NCBI RefSeq assembly: GCF_000223905.1
Contig: NC_015944.1
Span: 1 to 64,000, forward strand
Source: Haloarcula hispanica ATCC 33960
GTDB lineage: Archaea; Halobacteriota; Halobacteria; Halobacteriales; Haloarculaceae
Direction: 5' to 3'
DNA: 64,000 nt
The notes under the pieces are model-generated. The model saw only the letters and a list, made by a program, of their open reading frames with translations. It did not search any database and was not told where the DNA came from. Numbering within the stretch: the first letter of the stretch is position 1; every line of letters starts with the position of its first letter. Positions 1-8,821 of the stretch are shown here, one piece after another. Position numbers and translations under genes: made by a program.

Positions 1-1245
1 ATGGGGATGTTCGAACGCGACACCGAGATCTACTTGGACCGGGATGCCCTCCGGGAAGACTATCAGCCTGAGAACCTCGTCGGGCGTGACACTGAACTAA
101 ACCGGTATCGAGCGGCTCTCCAACCCGTAATCAACGGTGAACAGCCCAACAACATCTTCTTGTACGGTAAAACGGGGGTCGGCAAGACTGCTGGTACGCG
201 GTATCTAATTGACCATCTCGAAGAAGACGCAGCGAAATACGAGGATATCGATCTCACGGTAAAGATGCTAAACTGTGATGGCCTCTCCAGTAGTTATCAA
301 ATCGCGACCCGACTCGTCAACGAATTCAGGGACGAAACGAGCCAGATCAGTACGACAGGGTATCCTCGTGCAACGGTGTATGACATGCTGTGGACCGAAC
401 TCGACTCCTGTGGCGGGACGATCTACATCGTGCTCGACGAAGTCGACCACATCGAAGACGATAGCATTCTTTACCAACTCCCGCGTGCGCGAGCGAACGA
501 CAACCTAAGTTCAGCGAAGATCGGTATCATCGGTATCTCGAACGATTTCTCTTTTCGCGATGACCTCTCCCCGAAAGTCAAGAGTTCACTCTGTGAAGAG
601 GAGATCCAGTTCCCCGCATACGACGCGAAGGAGCTGATCCAGATCCTGCAACAGCGCGCTGATGTAGCGTTTCACGACGGCGTCCTCGAAGACGGCGTCA
701 TCGAGCTGTGCGCTGCGTACGGAGCGAAAGACGCCGGTGACGCGCGGCAGTCCCTCGACTTGCTCATGAAAACGGGCGACCTGGCCCGCGACAAGGATAC
801 GGATACGATTTCGGAAGATCTTGTTAGAGAGGCCCGCGACGTTCTGGAACGTGGCCGGATTCAGGAAGGTATTTCGGGACTGACCCAACACGGTCATCTG
901 GTCGTGTACGCAATGGTTACGCTCGACCAGGAAGGGAAGACGCCGGCCCGGACACGGGATATCAGACCTCGATACACGAACTTCGCCGAAAAGGCAGGGA
1001 TCGATCCGCTTGTCCCACGCCGGATGCGTGATCACCTCGGCGAGCTGTCGATGTTAGGTATCATCTCGGCAATCGAGCGGAACGAGGGACGACGTGGGGG
1101 AACCTATCGCGAGTACTCTCTCGAAATGGACCCGGAGATGATTCTCGCAGCGCTTGAGAAGACTGTCGACGATGTTGGAATCCACAAATCCGTCACTAAC
1201 CTCGTTGATAGCGAAGCGACGCTTTCGGACTTCCAGTCCACTTAG
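1..1245 (+). CDS. orc: Orc1/Cdc6-family replication initiator
   Basis: AAA+ ATPase that would bind origin repeats and start replication of this replicon. The 414-residue protein has a Walker A motif GKTGVGKT near residue 56-63, Walker B IVLDEVD near 142-148, a sensor-like GISND stretch and a C-terminal winged-helix region (about 300-400), the usual order and length for haloarchaeal Orc proteins. The ATG at position 1 and another at 7 are both possible starts; upstream DNA is outside the window, so a further extension cannot be excluded. Three direct repeats follow the stop codon, which suggests that this initiator and its origin travel together. Confidence 0.95.
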   Translation: MGMFERDTEIYLDRDALREDYQPENLVGRDTELNRYRAALQPVINGEQPNNIFLYGKTGVGKTAGTRYLIDHLEEDAAKYEDIDLTVKMLNCDGLSSSYQIATRLVNEFRDETSQISTTGYPRATVYDMLWTELDSCGGTIYIVLDEVDHIEDDSILYQLPRARANDNLSSAKIGIIGISNDFSFRDDLSPKVKSSLCEEEIQFPAYDAKELIQILQQRADVAFHDGVLEDGVIELCAAYGAKDAGDARQSLDLLMKTGDLARDKDTDTISEDLVREARDVLERGRIQEGISGLTQHGHLVVYAMVTLDQEGKTPARTRDIRPRYTNFAEKAGIDPLVPRRMRDHLGELSMLGIISAIERNEGRRGGTYREYSLEMDPEMILAALEKTVDDVGIHKSVTNLVDSEATLSDFQST

Positions 1246-1250
1246 GAACG

Positions 1251-1390
1251 GCGGACATGGTGGTGTCGAAACCGATTGATACGTAGCGGTTTTCAGGAGA
1301 TAGAACAGCGGACATGGTGGTGTTGCCGCCGGTGATTGGAAGCTTCTATCTTCACTTCAAGAGCGTGTAGAACTACGGACACGGTGGTGT
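1251..1390 (+). repeat. Three direct repeats after orc, candidate origin
   Basis: The 16-mer GCGGACATGGTGGTGT occurs at 1251-1266 and exactly again at 1308-1323; a third copy at 1376-1390 differs by one base in the core (CGGACACGGTGGTGT). All three have the same orientation, 57 and 67 bases apart, starting 6 bases after the orc stop. AT-rich DNA follows at about 1440-1485. Short initiator-binding repeats next to an orc gene plus AT-rich DNA is the usual archaeal origin layout. The motif does not look like the common haloarchaeal chromosomal origin box, so it may be specific to this initiator. Origin function is inferred. Confidence 0.6.
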
Positions 1391-1782
1391 CTAATGGTAC
1401 CGACGCTACCTTTGATGCCATAATCACTACCGCGGAAGCTACCGATATATCTTTTGAGAATCAAATTTGTAGAATATGTTTGCAGCTACCCCCCTCTTTC
1501 AGGAGAGCCATACTGGATACTAGTTTTCCGGGTCAAACGATAGCTTGTTCGAAAATCGGGGACTCTCTCGTCCATCACTGGGAACGAATCTCTCATTTAA
1601 CCTATCTCGTAATCCCCTCCCGGCACAGCCCAATCGGACCGATTATTGTAGACTGTCGTGGTCTGGGCCTCCGGTGGTAAGAAGTATGCAATTCAGGCGG
1701 TGGACCTTTTGGGATATATCGGCAGTGGAGTGCATATGCAAGGAGGCTACCAACCCAGACGAGATGTCCTGTACCCTCGCGA
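1391..1782. other. Gene-free stretch after the origin repeats
   Basis: I see no convincing gene. Open frames here lack haloarchaeal acidic composition and any recognisable domain. The first part (about 1440-1485) is AT-rich and could be an unwinding element for the adjacent repeats. Confidence 0.4.
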
Positions 1783-2139
1783 TTAGTTCTTTCTTGCACG
1801 GCTGGCGTCAGCGGCCGACAGCTGGATCACACCGTCAGCGCGAACTGTGACGATAATGTTGCGGTATCGAAAGGTGATGTTCTGGCTCGCTGAGCCGATT
1901 GACTGGTCTGGCTGTGTACCGAATAGTAGTGTCTCAATGGCATCGACATCGATGTAGTCGTGCAACGGCGACTCACGATATGGTTCTGTTCCCGACTGAT
2001 CGGCAACGGCCTGAACAATGACCGTAGCAAGCTCCTGGTCGCTGGTTGGATCGTACTGAACTTCAGTTAGAGTGCCGTTCGCTCCCACAAATAGTCCCTC
2101 ATCCCCATCAGCCTCGTCGCTCTGGCTGTCGTCAGTCAT
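1783..2139 (-). CDS. HalOD1 output domain protein
   Basis: Small acidic protein of about 118 residues. After a polar N-terminus (about 30 residues rich in D/E/S) it has the compact alpha/beta HalOD1 fold: a helix ATVIVQAVADQSG, the segment YIDVDAIETLLFG, then strands ITFRYRNIIVTVRADGVIQL. HalOD1 is a haloarchaeal output domain found alone or fused to receivers; its molecular activity is not established. The ATG at 2139 is chosen because the longer frame would need a TTG start. It is transcribed toward orc. A parA-type palindromic motif lies about 110 bases upstream, so it may be controlled by the partition proteins. Confidence 0.8.
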   Translation of the reverse strand: MTDDSQSDEADGDEGLFVGANGTLTEVQYDPTSDQELATVIVQAVADQSGTEPYRESPLHDYIDVDAIETLLFGTQPDQSIGSASQNITFRYRNIIVTVRADGVIQLSAADASRARKN

Positions 2140-2230
2140 CCACCTAGTAAACAACTGGAACGTACATATAATACATGTATGAATATTCGGGCATAATAAC
2201 TACTCTCTTCAATCCAATCTTGAATGCGCT

Positions 2231-2266
2231 AATAGCCATTTTGCTGAGCTATACGGTATAGCTATA
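2231..2266. promoter_or_regulatory. Palindromic motif shared with the parA region
   Basis: AATAGCCATT at 2231-2240 is followed by the palindrome GCTATACGGTATAGC at 2248-2262 and then TATA. The same composite occurs in the parA promoter (22367) and downstream of the parA operon (23838, with GATTAGCCAT beside it). It lies between the HalOD1 gene and the lipoprotein gene. Binding by the plasmid partition proteins is inferred from the shared sequence. Confidence 0.5.
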
Positions 2267-2389
2267 TTACACTGCATTTATCAGTCTATACACACTCAAT
2301 GAATCCATTCGTGATCAGAGTGAGATATATGTGATAACAATTGTCATGAACTGGTCGGTAGTATCTGCCCGTTGAGGATATCCGCCCCC

Positions 2390-3106
2390 ATGCATCAACT
2401 ACCCAGACGGAAGTTACTCGGAGCCATGTGTTCGGGATTGATCGTACTCGCCGGTTGCAGCGGCGAGCAAAATAGTGGATCAGATGAAACAGAGAGTGGC
2501 GGCGGAGCCGAACCGTCGCCTGAACCCGGTGAGACAACCGGTACGGATACATCGGCGGTCAGCGGAGCCGACGACAGGTCAGCACAGTTCGGACAGGTCA
2601 CGCGGTTCCCAGAATCGTACGCGATGACAGCTACAATGCAGTCCGGAGGGCAGACCGTCGAGATGACTGGTCGTTTCTATCAAGGGGATATGTACTGGTC
2701 GTTTGACCAGCAGGGACAACAGATGGAAATGTACCGTATCGGGAACAGCACGTACACCGTTACTGGAGGGCAGTGTCTCCGGGGAACGATGCAACAGGGG
2801 ATGGACCGTGACGAGGTTGATCCGGGTCAGTTCTCGGACCAGCCGGAGGAAAACCCAGACATCACGCCGGTCGGCCGGGATACCATCGATGGCGAGGAAG
2901 TGTTGGTGTATGAACTCTCTCAGGACGGCTCTCAGGAGCCGGTCACATACTACATCCTCGCGGACTCCGGGTACCCGCGACGCATCGAAGCCGAGTCAAT
3001 GCGGTGGGACTTCCACTCGTGGGGTTCGGTCGAGCCGATCCGGAAACCCGAAGGAGACTGCCAGTCGATGCCCGGCGGCGGCATGACGGCTGACGGGGGC
3101 AGCTAA
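2390..3106 (+). CDS. Tat-exported lipoprotein, LolA-like fold possible
   Basis: Predicted secreted lipoprotein of 238 residues. The N-terminus has a twin-arginine-like PRRKLLG, a hydrophobic segment and the lipobox LAGC, followed by a low-complexity linker of S/G/E/P/T typical of haloarchaeal lipoproteins. The mature domain (about 75-225) has alternating beta-strand patterns (TATMQSGGQTVEMTGRFY, MYWSFDQQG, EVLVYEL) resembling LolA/LppX-like carriers, but I cannot assign a ligand. The ATG at 2390 is preferred since the upstream start would be TTG. It converges on a TetR gene 28 bases downstream. Confidence 0.8.
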   Translation: MHQLPRRKLLGAMCSGLIVLAGCSGEQNSGSDETESGGGAEPSPEPGETTGTDTSAVSGADDRSAQFGQVTRFPESYAMTATMQSGGQTVEMTGRFYQGDMYWSFDQQGQQMEMYRIGNSTYTVTGGQCLRGTMQQGMDRDEVDPGQFSDQPEENPDITPVGRDTIDGEEVLVYELSQDGSQEPVTYYILADSGYPRRIEAESMRWDFHSWGSVEPIRKPEGDCQSMPGGGMTADGGS

Positions 3107-3134
3107 TCGCTCAGCAGGACCTGACTTTGACCGG

Positions 3135-3734
3135 CTATTCAGAAAGTAAACAGTTCTCGACATACCGCCGAAATTCGGCTCTCACATCGTCGATAGTCTC
3201 CTCGTCACTGGTAATCCGTTCCGCCTGAATGCCGACTAAAACCGTGTGGAACAGCGCGGCTGTCTGAGATGGGTCTTCGACATCAAATGCGCCTGCATCA
3301 ACACCCGCCCGGATGACACGGGCGATTTGTTTTCGAATAAAGTCATCACTTCTGCGAAAGAGGCGATTGTAATCGTCGTCGTGTGCCGCTTGCGCTCGCA
3401 GTTCAATTACAGCCTGCGAAAACTCGACATCACTGTTGCTGCTGGTGCCAAATATTTCGTCAACGATTATCTCGATATACTCTTCAGGGGACTGGTTGGG
3501 CAGCGGGACCTGATTCTCGACCTGTTCCAGCATATAATCTAGGAGGTCTACCAACAACTCGTCCTTATTGTCGTAATGATGGTATATGAGCGATTGGCTC
3601 TTCCCAAACTCGTCACCTATCTTTGAAATAGTAAGATCCGCGTACCCGTGCTGACGTAACGCATAGAATGTAGCTTCAAGTATCTCCTCGCGGGTTCCAT
3701 CCGGGTTCTGGAAAAAGGATATCTCGTTAGTCAT
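3135..3734 (-). CDS. TetR/AcrR-family transcription regulator
   Basis: 199 residues with a classic TetR N-terminal helix-turn-helix (ILEATFYALRQHGYADLTISKIGDEFGKSQSLIYHHYDNKDELL, about residues 17-60) and a helical ligand-binding C-terminal half. It is divergent from the CARDB-protein/RND exporter operon that starts at 4218. A second TetR gene closes that operon at its other end. Divergent TetR-exporter pairs usually mean ligand-relieved repression of the exporter; the ligand is unknown here. Confidence 0.9.
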   Translation of the reverse strand: MTNEISFFQNPDGTREEILEATFYALRQHGYADLTISKIGDEFGKSQSLIYHHYDNKDELLVDLLDYMLEQVENQVPLPNQSPEEYIEIIVDEIFGTSSNSDVEFSQAVIELRAQAAHDDDYNRLFRRSDDFIRKQIARVIRAGVDAGAFDVEDPSQTAALFHTVLVGIQAERITSDEETIDDVRAEFRRYVENCLLSE

Positions 3735-4217
3735 CTTTACGTCGACCGTTTCCTGCTTGTCTACTACGGTTCAAATGGCTCACGGTTTCACCACTCTCTG
3801 TAGAGTACTAGACCAATCTGGGTTGTATTTTCTATCATTGAACTGAGTAACGGGTACGGTTGTAGATAACTATATGATTGACTATATATTCAATAACCTT
3901 AAGCGTATTGTGGTCCGCTGTCTCAACGGAGCGCACTGGACTGTCCTCAAGCTCACTGTACTCGTACATACATTCCTCCGCTGCCTCACCTTCTAACACC
4001 CCATAAGATCTGTAGACCCTGTGTTGACATCGGTGGATGGCGAGGTAATGGTGGCTTTGACTGAACACCAGTTTTCCCTCTGGCCCCGAAAGATACGAAA
4101 GCACTATATGTGATTGAACGTTTAGTCAACACCACCAAATGGCTACTCACAAACGAAGAATTCCGAGACGGAGTGTCGCTAGCAACGAGACACGGTTTGA
4201 ACAAATCCTCAAGTAAC
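3735..4217. promoter_or_regulatory. Divergent promoter region, tetR and exporter operon
   Basis: 483 bases between divergent genes. CACTATATG at about 4102-4110 is a plausible TATA box for the exporter operon. TTGAACGTTTAGTCAA at 4114-4129 just after it is a weak inverted repeat (four matching bases per arm) where a TetR dimer might bind. The open frame on the minus strand (3835-4104) has no recognisable domain and I do not call it. Confidence 0.4.
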
Positions 4218-6152
4218 ATGGCCTCTACAAAGTATAAACTGCTACTTCTGGCTGTAATCGGGATTACCGTCACCAGCGGAACGGCAACCGCTGCGGTCGT
4301 TGGGAGCCCCGATATTGCGGCAACGCTTGAAGATGATACCGTCGCTCCGGGTGAACAAAAGACCATAGAAATTTCACTGGTCAACAGCGGGGAACTCGAT
4401 AGTGGCTCCACTCGAAATCCGGCGTTGAACAACGAGGTAACAACGGCAAAGGGGCTTACTGTGTCACTCGGTTCTGGTGACGCACCCATTTCAGTGAAAA
4501 ATTCGAAACGAAGCCTCGGCACGCTACAGGCGGGGCCGAAGACGACAGTGCCGTTCGAGATCAGCGTGGACGAAGACGCTAGTTCCGGTACGTACGACGC
4601 ACAACTGAGACTAAACTATAAGCATACAAGCTACATTTCCGAGGGAACAGGGGCACGAGACGAAGACAGAAAAACTCGCACCGTTGATATTGAAATCGAC
4701 GTCACCGATGATGCCACCTTCAATGTGACTGATATTGACTCCAATGCACGCGTTGCCTCAACAGGTACGGTGGCAGTTAGCGTCGAAAATACCGGAGATA
4801 GCGCCGCACGGGATGCCGCGGTAACGCTCCAATCACAGAATCAGGACCTCGCTGTCAGTGGCGGCGATGCCACCTCACGATTCGTTGATGAGTGGGAACC
4901 GGGAGAAGTCCGGACGTTCAACTACCGTGTGAGTTCTGCCGAAGCCGCGGAACCGGAGTCGTACGGATTTGAGCTGTCGGTTGCATTTGATAACGAGGAT
5001 GGCCTCCGGACACAATCCGTGGGACAGTCCGTCGCAGTCACACCTGACCCGGAACAGCAGTTCTCGGTCGTCAATTCAAGCAGTTCTGTCGCCGTTAGTA
5101 ACACGGGAACGTACGAGGTTCAACTCCGCAACACAGGCCCGTTGACCGTGAATGACTCCTCTGTTACGTTTGTCTCAGAGAACGCGGATATAACGTTTGG
5201 AAAGAGCTCCTCAACAACCGCCTATGTGGGGGAATGGGAACCCGGAGCAGTTCGGACTGTTCGCGTCGATACAACAGCGAGCCCCGATGCCGAGGACCGA
5301 AGCTACGCGCTGTCGGCTAACGTACAGTATGAGGATCAAGAGGGCGATACCAGTACCTATGACGATGTCCGGCTAAGCCTCAGTCCTGCGCCTGAGCAGA
5401 ACTTCGACGTGTCTAACGTCGAAACGTCACTCCAGGCTGGCGAAGACGGCTCACTCAGTGCAACCCTCACAAACACTGGAACGCGTGACGTCGAGAACGT
5501 CGTCATCGCATGGGAAAGCCAGCAGTCGACACTGTCGCCAAAAGAATCACAGTACGCTGTTGGAGATCTCGATGCAGGCGAAACGGCCAACTTCAACTTC
5601 GGCGTTGACGTGTCCAACAGCGCGGAGGCAGGCGCTCGGCAGTTTGACTTCGGAGTGAGCTACCGCGACGATAACGGCGACAGGGTTGAAGCAGATACAC
5701 TCGAAGTTCGCTCACAAGTGGCTGGCAGTCAGGACGAATTCGACATCGAAGTGGAAAATTCAACGCTCGGTGTGGGCCAGGACCGGTCAATTACGTTTAC
5801 AATAACCAACACAAAGAACAAAACACTGACCAGCATTGAGGGGAAGGCGTTCGTCAATGATCCGCTCAGTAGCAGTGACGATGAAACGTTCATCGCTGAA
5901 CTGGCTCCCGGAGCGTCAGAAACGGTCTCAGTCCAACTCTCGGCGGGCAGCGACGCGCTAGACAAGACCTATCCGCTCAATCTGGACTTCCAGTATGAGA
6001 CGCCTGACGGCGAAAAACGGGTTTCGGATACCTACAGTCTCCCGATAGAAGTCACGGACCAGTCCGGGGACGGTGGGACGCCACTGTGGCTGGTTGGTGG
6101 CATTGGACTCCTTGCCGTTGTTGGCGGCGTCGTCTGGTACAGGCGGCAGTAA
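4218..6152 (+). CDS. Surface-anchored CARDB/COG1361-type repeat protein
   Basis: Exported protein of about 644 residues. From the ATG at 4218 it has a signal peptide (KLLLLAVIGITVTSGTATA), then a series of Ig-like CARDB/NEW3-type modules with recurring VENTG, LRNTG, LTNTG, ITNTK turns and EWEPG(E/A)VRT stretches, and a C-terminal membrane helix (WLVGGIGLLAVVGGVVW) followed by RRQ. Such proteins are often encoded next to archaeal RND exporters, and the RND gene starts 27 bases downstream, so it is probably an extracytoplasmic partner. The longer upstream reading frame lacks a signal peptide at its start and is rejected. Confidence 0.85.
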   Translation: MASTKYKLLLLAVIGITVTSGTATAAVVGSPDIAATLEDDTVAPGEQKTIEISLVNSGELDSGSTRNPALNNEVTTAKGLTVSLGSGDAPISVKNSKRSLGTLQAGPKTTVPFEISVDEDASSGTYDAQLRLNYKHTSYISEGTGARDEDRKTRTVDIEIDVTDDATFNVTDIDSNARVASTGTVAVSVENTGDSAARDAAVTLQSQNQDLAVSGGDATSRFVDEWEPGEVRTFNYRVSSAEAAEPESYGFELSVAFDNEDGLRTQSVGQSVAVTPDPEQQFSVVNSSSSVAVSNTGTYEVQLRNTGPLTVNDSSVTFVSENADITFGKSSSTTAYVGEWEPGAVRTVRVDTTASPDAEDRSYALSANVQYEDQEGDTSTYDDVRLSLSPAPEQNFDVSNVETSLQAGEDGSLSATLTNTGTRDVENVVIAWESQQSTLSPKESQYAVGDLDAGETANFNFGVDVSNSAEAGARQFDFGVSYRDDNGDRVEADTLEVRSQVAGSQDEFDIEVENSTLGVGQDRSITFTITNTKNKTLTSIEGKAFVNDPLSSSDDETFIAELAPGASETVSVQLSAGSDALDKTYPLNLDFQYETPDGEKRVSDTYSLPIEVTDQSGDGGTPLWLVGGIGLLAVVGGVVWYRRQ

Positions 6153-6179
6153 CCGTCTGAAGCTAACATCTATGTCACA

Positions 6180-8672
6180 ATGCTAGAGTATCAGAAATAC
6201 ATCGACGTATTAGACGATTGGATTGTCAACCGTGACAAGACAGTCGTCGCTGTGTTCATCGTCACAACGCTCGTTCTGTCGGCGGGTTTCGGCATGACTG
6301 CGACCGACTCAGGGACATCACAGTTCACTGACGGCGTTCCCGCACAGGAAGCGTTCGACGAGGTCAACGACAACTTCGAGCGCGAACCGTTCGGCGAAGG
6401 TACTGGCTCTACGACGCTTATCCAGAAGGACCAGAACGTCCTGTCGAAGCCGGCTATCCTCAACATGCTGAAAGCACAGCACCGGCTCGAACAGCGTGAA
6501 TCACAGGACGTTGTTGGCACGACGAGTGTCGCACAGGCCGTCGCCCAGACGCTCAACCCGGACGCAGAGACACTGCCCGAACAGATCGATACCGTAGAAG
6601 CGGCCTCACAGACGGAGATTAAGTCCGCCACCCGAACCACACTTGAGCGCCAGCCGGCAGTTGCAGGGCTACTCAGCAACGATCTAAACCGAGAGGAGCC
6701 GTCGGCATCTGCAACACTGACGACTGTCACACACGAGGTTTCAGGTGTCTCAAGCAGTGCTGGGACAGAGGGGTCATCACCACTGACGCCCATTCAGCAG
6801 GAAGCGGAGTTCATTGTCAGCTCGGTTGACGGTGATATCTCTGTCTTCGGCAGTGGACTCATCTCCGCAGAGCTGAACAGTGTTATCTCCGATTCGTTGG
6901 GACTCGTCGTCCCAGCCGCTGTTGTCCTGATTCTGTTCTTCCTTATTATCGCATACAGGGATCCGTTTGATCTGCTGATTGGCCTCGTCTCCCTTGCGAT
7001 GGCGATTATCTGGACATTCGGGTTCATGGGATGGGCCAGTATCCCCTTCACGCAGATGCTGATCACGGTCCCGCCGTTGCTCCTTGCCATCGGGATTGAC
7101 TTCGGGATTCACGCTGTGAACCGATACCGCGAAGAACGGATCGAGGACGTCGAACCAACACCCGCGATGCGGACCGCAACTGACCAGTTGCTCCCAGCGT
7201 TCTTTATTGTGACAGGAACGACAGTGCTGGGATTCGCCGCAAACGGGACTAGCCAGCTCGGCCCGATCCGTGACCTCGGGTTCGTGGCCAGCGTCGGGAT
7301 CATATTCACCTTCCTCATTTTCGGTATCTTCCTCCCGTCGTTCAAGCACTTCATGGACCGGCAGCGTGTGCGATACGACCTCCCCGAATTCAGTATCGCG
7401 CCGATCGGCTCTGAGGACTCCGCAGTCGGCAAGTCGCTAACTGTCGGCGTGACAATCGCCCGCCGAGCCCCGTACATATTCTTTGCCCTCGTACTGGTGT
7501 CTACGGCGGCCATGGGGGCGTATGGAACTGGGATTGATACCCGGTTCACCACTGAAGACTTCCTCCCACCGGAGGAGAACCCCGGATACGTCGAGGTTCT
7601 GCCGGAAGCTGTGGCTCCGAGCGAGTACACAGTCACGAAGCAGATAAATTACCTTGAAGACACGTTCGAGAGCGGTGAGAGTGACACCGTAACGATATAC
7701 GTCGAAGGGTCGTTACAGGACGGAACGGCGCTCGAGGAGATCCACCGGGCGAACCAGGACCCACCCGACTCCTTCGTTACAGCCGGCGGGAGTGCAGATA
7801 CCACAAGCATACTTACGGTGATTAACCGCTACAAGCGTGCTTCACCCGAGTTCCGCCAGCTCGTCGAACAGAACGATCAAAACGGTAACGGTGTCCCCGA
7901 CCAGAATCTCCCGACCATCTACAACGCGCTGTATGATTCGCCGTACGGCGACCGGGCGGAGTCGTACATGACTGATGACTACGCGCGAACGCGCATCGTG
8001 TATTCCGTCGAGTCTGATGCGAGTCAGCAGGAAGTGACAGATGATACGAGAGCCGTTGCGGATGAGTTCCGGATGGAAGCGACCGCAACCGGCAGTGTTG
8101 TGGTATTGAAAGCTGTCTCGGACGTAATCGCTGAATCTGCGTACATAAGTCTGGCTCTCGCAATTCTCGCGTCTGCAGCGTTCCTGTTTTTCGCCTACTG
8201 GCTACTTGAACGGCGTCCCGGGCTGGGCGCTGCGAACCTCGTGCCGATACTGCTCACTATTGCCGCCTTGGCCGCGACAATGCGGTATCTGGATATCCCG
8301 TTCAACGTCCTCACCGGAACGACGTTATCAATCGGAATCGGGCTTGGTATCGATTACTCCGCTCACCTCGTGCATCGGTTCTCGGAGGAGTACCGTGGCG
8401 ATACTGGCTTGCTCGAAGCACTCGACATTAGTGTCCGGGGAACAGGTGGTGCGCTGGCGGGTAGTATGGTCACCACCACATCTGGAACCGGCGTGCTCGT
8501 CCTCGCGGTTGTCCCGATCTTGGGCCAGTTTGGATTGTTAATTGCAGTCAGCGTTCTCTATTCGTTCGTGGCGTCCATACTGGTCCTCCCGACGTCAATC
8601 GTCATCTGGGACCACGGTCGCGGAACGCTTGAGACACTGCTCTCATCGCGCTCGACACGGAGTGTGAACTAA
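6180..8672 (+). CDS. RND superfamily (MMPL/HAE3-type) exporter
   Basis: 830-residue membrane transporter expected to export hydrophobic or amphiphilic molecules using the ion gradient. It is two homologous halves: each has an N-terminal membrane helix, a large extracellular loop (about 45-230 and 450-640) and a bundle of membrane helices. The duplicated motif is visible as GIDFGIHAVNRYREE near residue 304 and GIGLGIDYSAHLVHRFSEEY near 720, with the acidic residue expected for proton coupling. Its stop codon overlaps the start of a 49-residue frame, and the order CARDB protein, RND, small protein, TetR looks like one operon. Confidence 0.92.
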   Translation: MLEYQKYIDVLDDWIVNRDKTVVAVFIVTTLVLSAGFGMTATDSGTSQFTDGVPAQEAFDEVNDNFEREPFGEGTGSTTLIQKDQNVLSKPAILNMLKAQHRLEQRESQDVVGTTSVAQAVAQTLNPDAETLPEQIDTVEAASQTEIKSATRTTLERQPAVAGLLSNDLNREEPSASATLTTVTHEVSGVSSSAGTEGSSPLTPIQQEAEFIVSSVDGDISVFGSGLISAELNSVISDSLGLVVPAAVVLILFFLIIAYRDPFDLLIGLVSLAMAIIWTFGFMGWASIPFTQMLITVPPLLLAIGIDFGIHAVNRYREERIEDVEPTPAMRTATDQLLPAFFIVTGTTVLGFAANGTSQLGPIRDLGFVASVGIIFTFLIFGIFLPSFKHFMDRQRVRYDLPEFSIAPIGSEDSAVGKSLTVGVTIARRAPYIFFALVLVSTAAMGAYGTGIDTRFTTEDFLPPEENPGYVEVLPEAVAPSEYTVTKQINYLEDTFESGESDTVTIYVEGSLQDGTALEEIHRANQDPPDSFVTAGGSADTTSILTVINRYKRASPEFRQLVEQNDQNGNGVPDQNLPTIYNALYDSPYGDRAESYMTDDYARTRIVYSVESDASQQEVTDDTRAVADEFRMEATATGSVVVLKAVSDVIAESAYISLALAILASAAFLFFAYWLLERRPGLGAANLVPILLTIAALAATMRYLDIPFNVLTGTTLSIGIGLGIDYSAHLVHRFSEEYRGDTGLLEALDISVRGTGGALAGSMVTTTSGTGVLVLAVVPILGQFGLLIAVSVLYSFVASILVLPTSIVIWDHGRGTLETLLSSRSTRSVN

Positions 8673-8821
8673 TGCGGCCCGCTCGTTTCGGTTTCCGCCC
8701 ACCTGTGGCACATGATGAGCAAATTGAGCGGCTTGAGAAAGATCGCTCCGAGGCAGAGCCTGAGGAATTGGCACCGTGCTGTCAAGCTATCTACGATCAG
8801 AGCGGAGGACTGTCTGTATGA
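8672..8821 (+). CDS. Small protein coupled to RND and TetR genes
   Basis: A 49-residue frame whose ATG overlaps the stop of the exporter (TAATG) and whose stop overlaps the start of the next TetR gene (ATGA). The peptide begins MRPARFGFRPPVAHDEQ, has an acidic middle (ERLEKDRSEAEPEE) and a vicinal cysteine pair in APCCQAIYDQ. I recognise no family. The exact double overlap suggests translational coupling, so either the peptide is real or the frame serves to pass ribosomes to tetR. Not proven. Confidence 0.55.
   Translation: MRPARFGFRPPVAHDEQIERLEKDRSEAEPEELAPCCQAIYDQSGGLSV

Noticed and set aside
1336-1680. Open frame of 114 codons after the origin repeats
   Set aside because: Serine, threonine and isoleucine-rich with no domain, overlapping the AT-rich part of the candidate origin.
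3835-4104. Open frame of 89 codons on the minus strand between tetR and the exporter
   Set aside because: No recognisable domain, composition not typically haloarchaeal, and it overlaps the exporter promoter; a shorter internal version (from 3969) is possible but unsupported.
4114-4129. TTGAACGTTTAGTCAA as the TetR operator
   Set aside because: Only four matching bases per arm; kept as a remark, not a called site.
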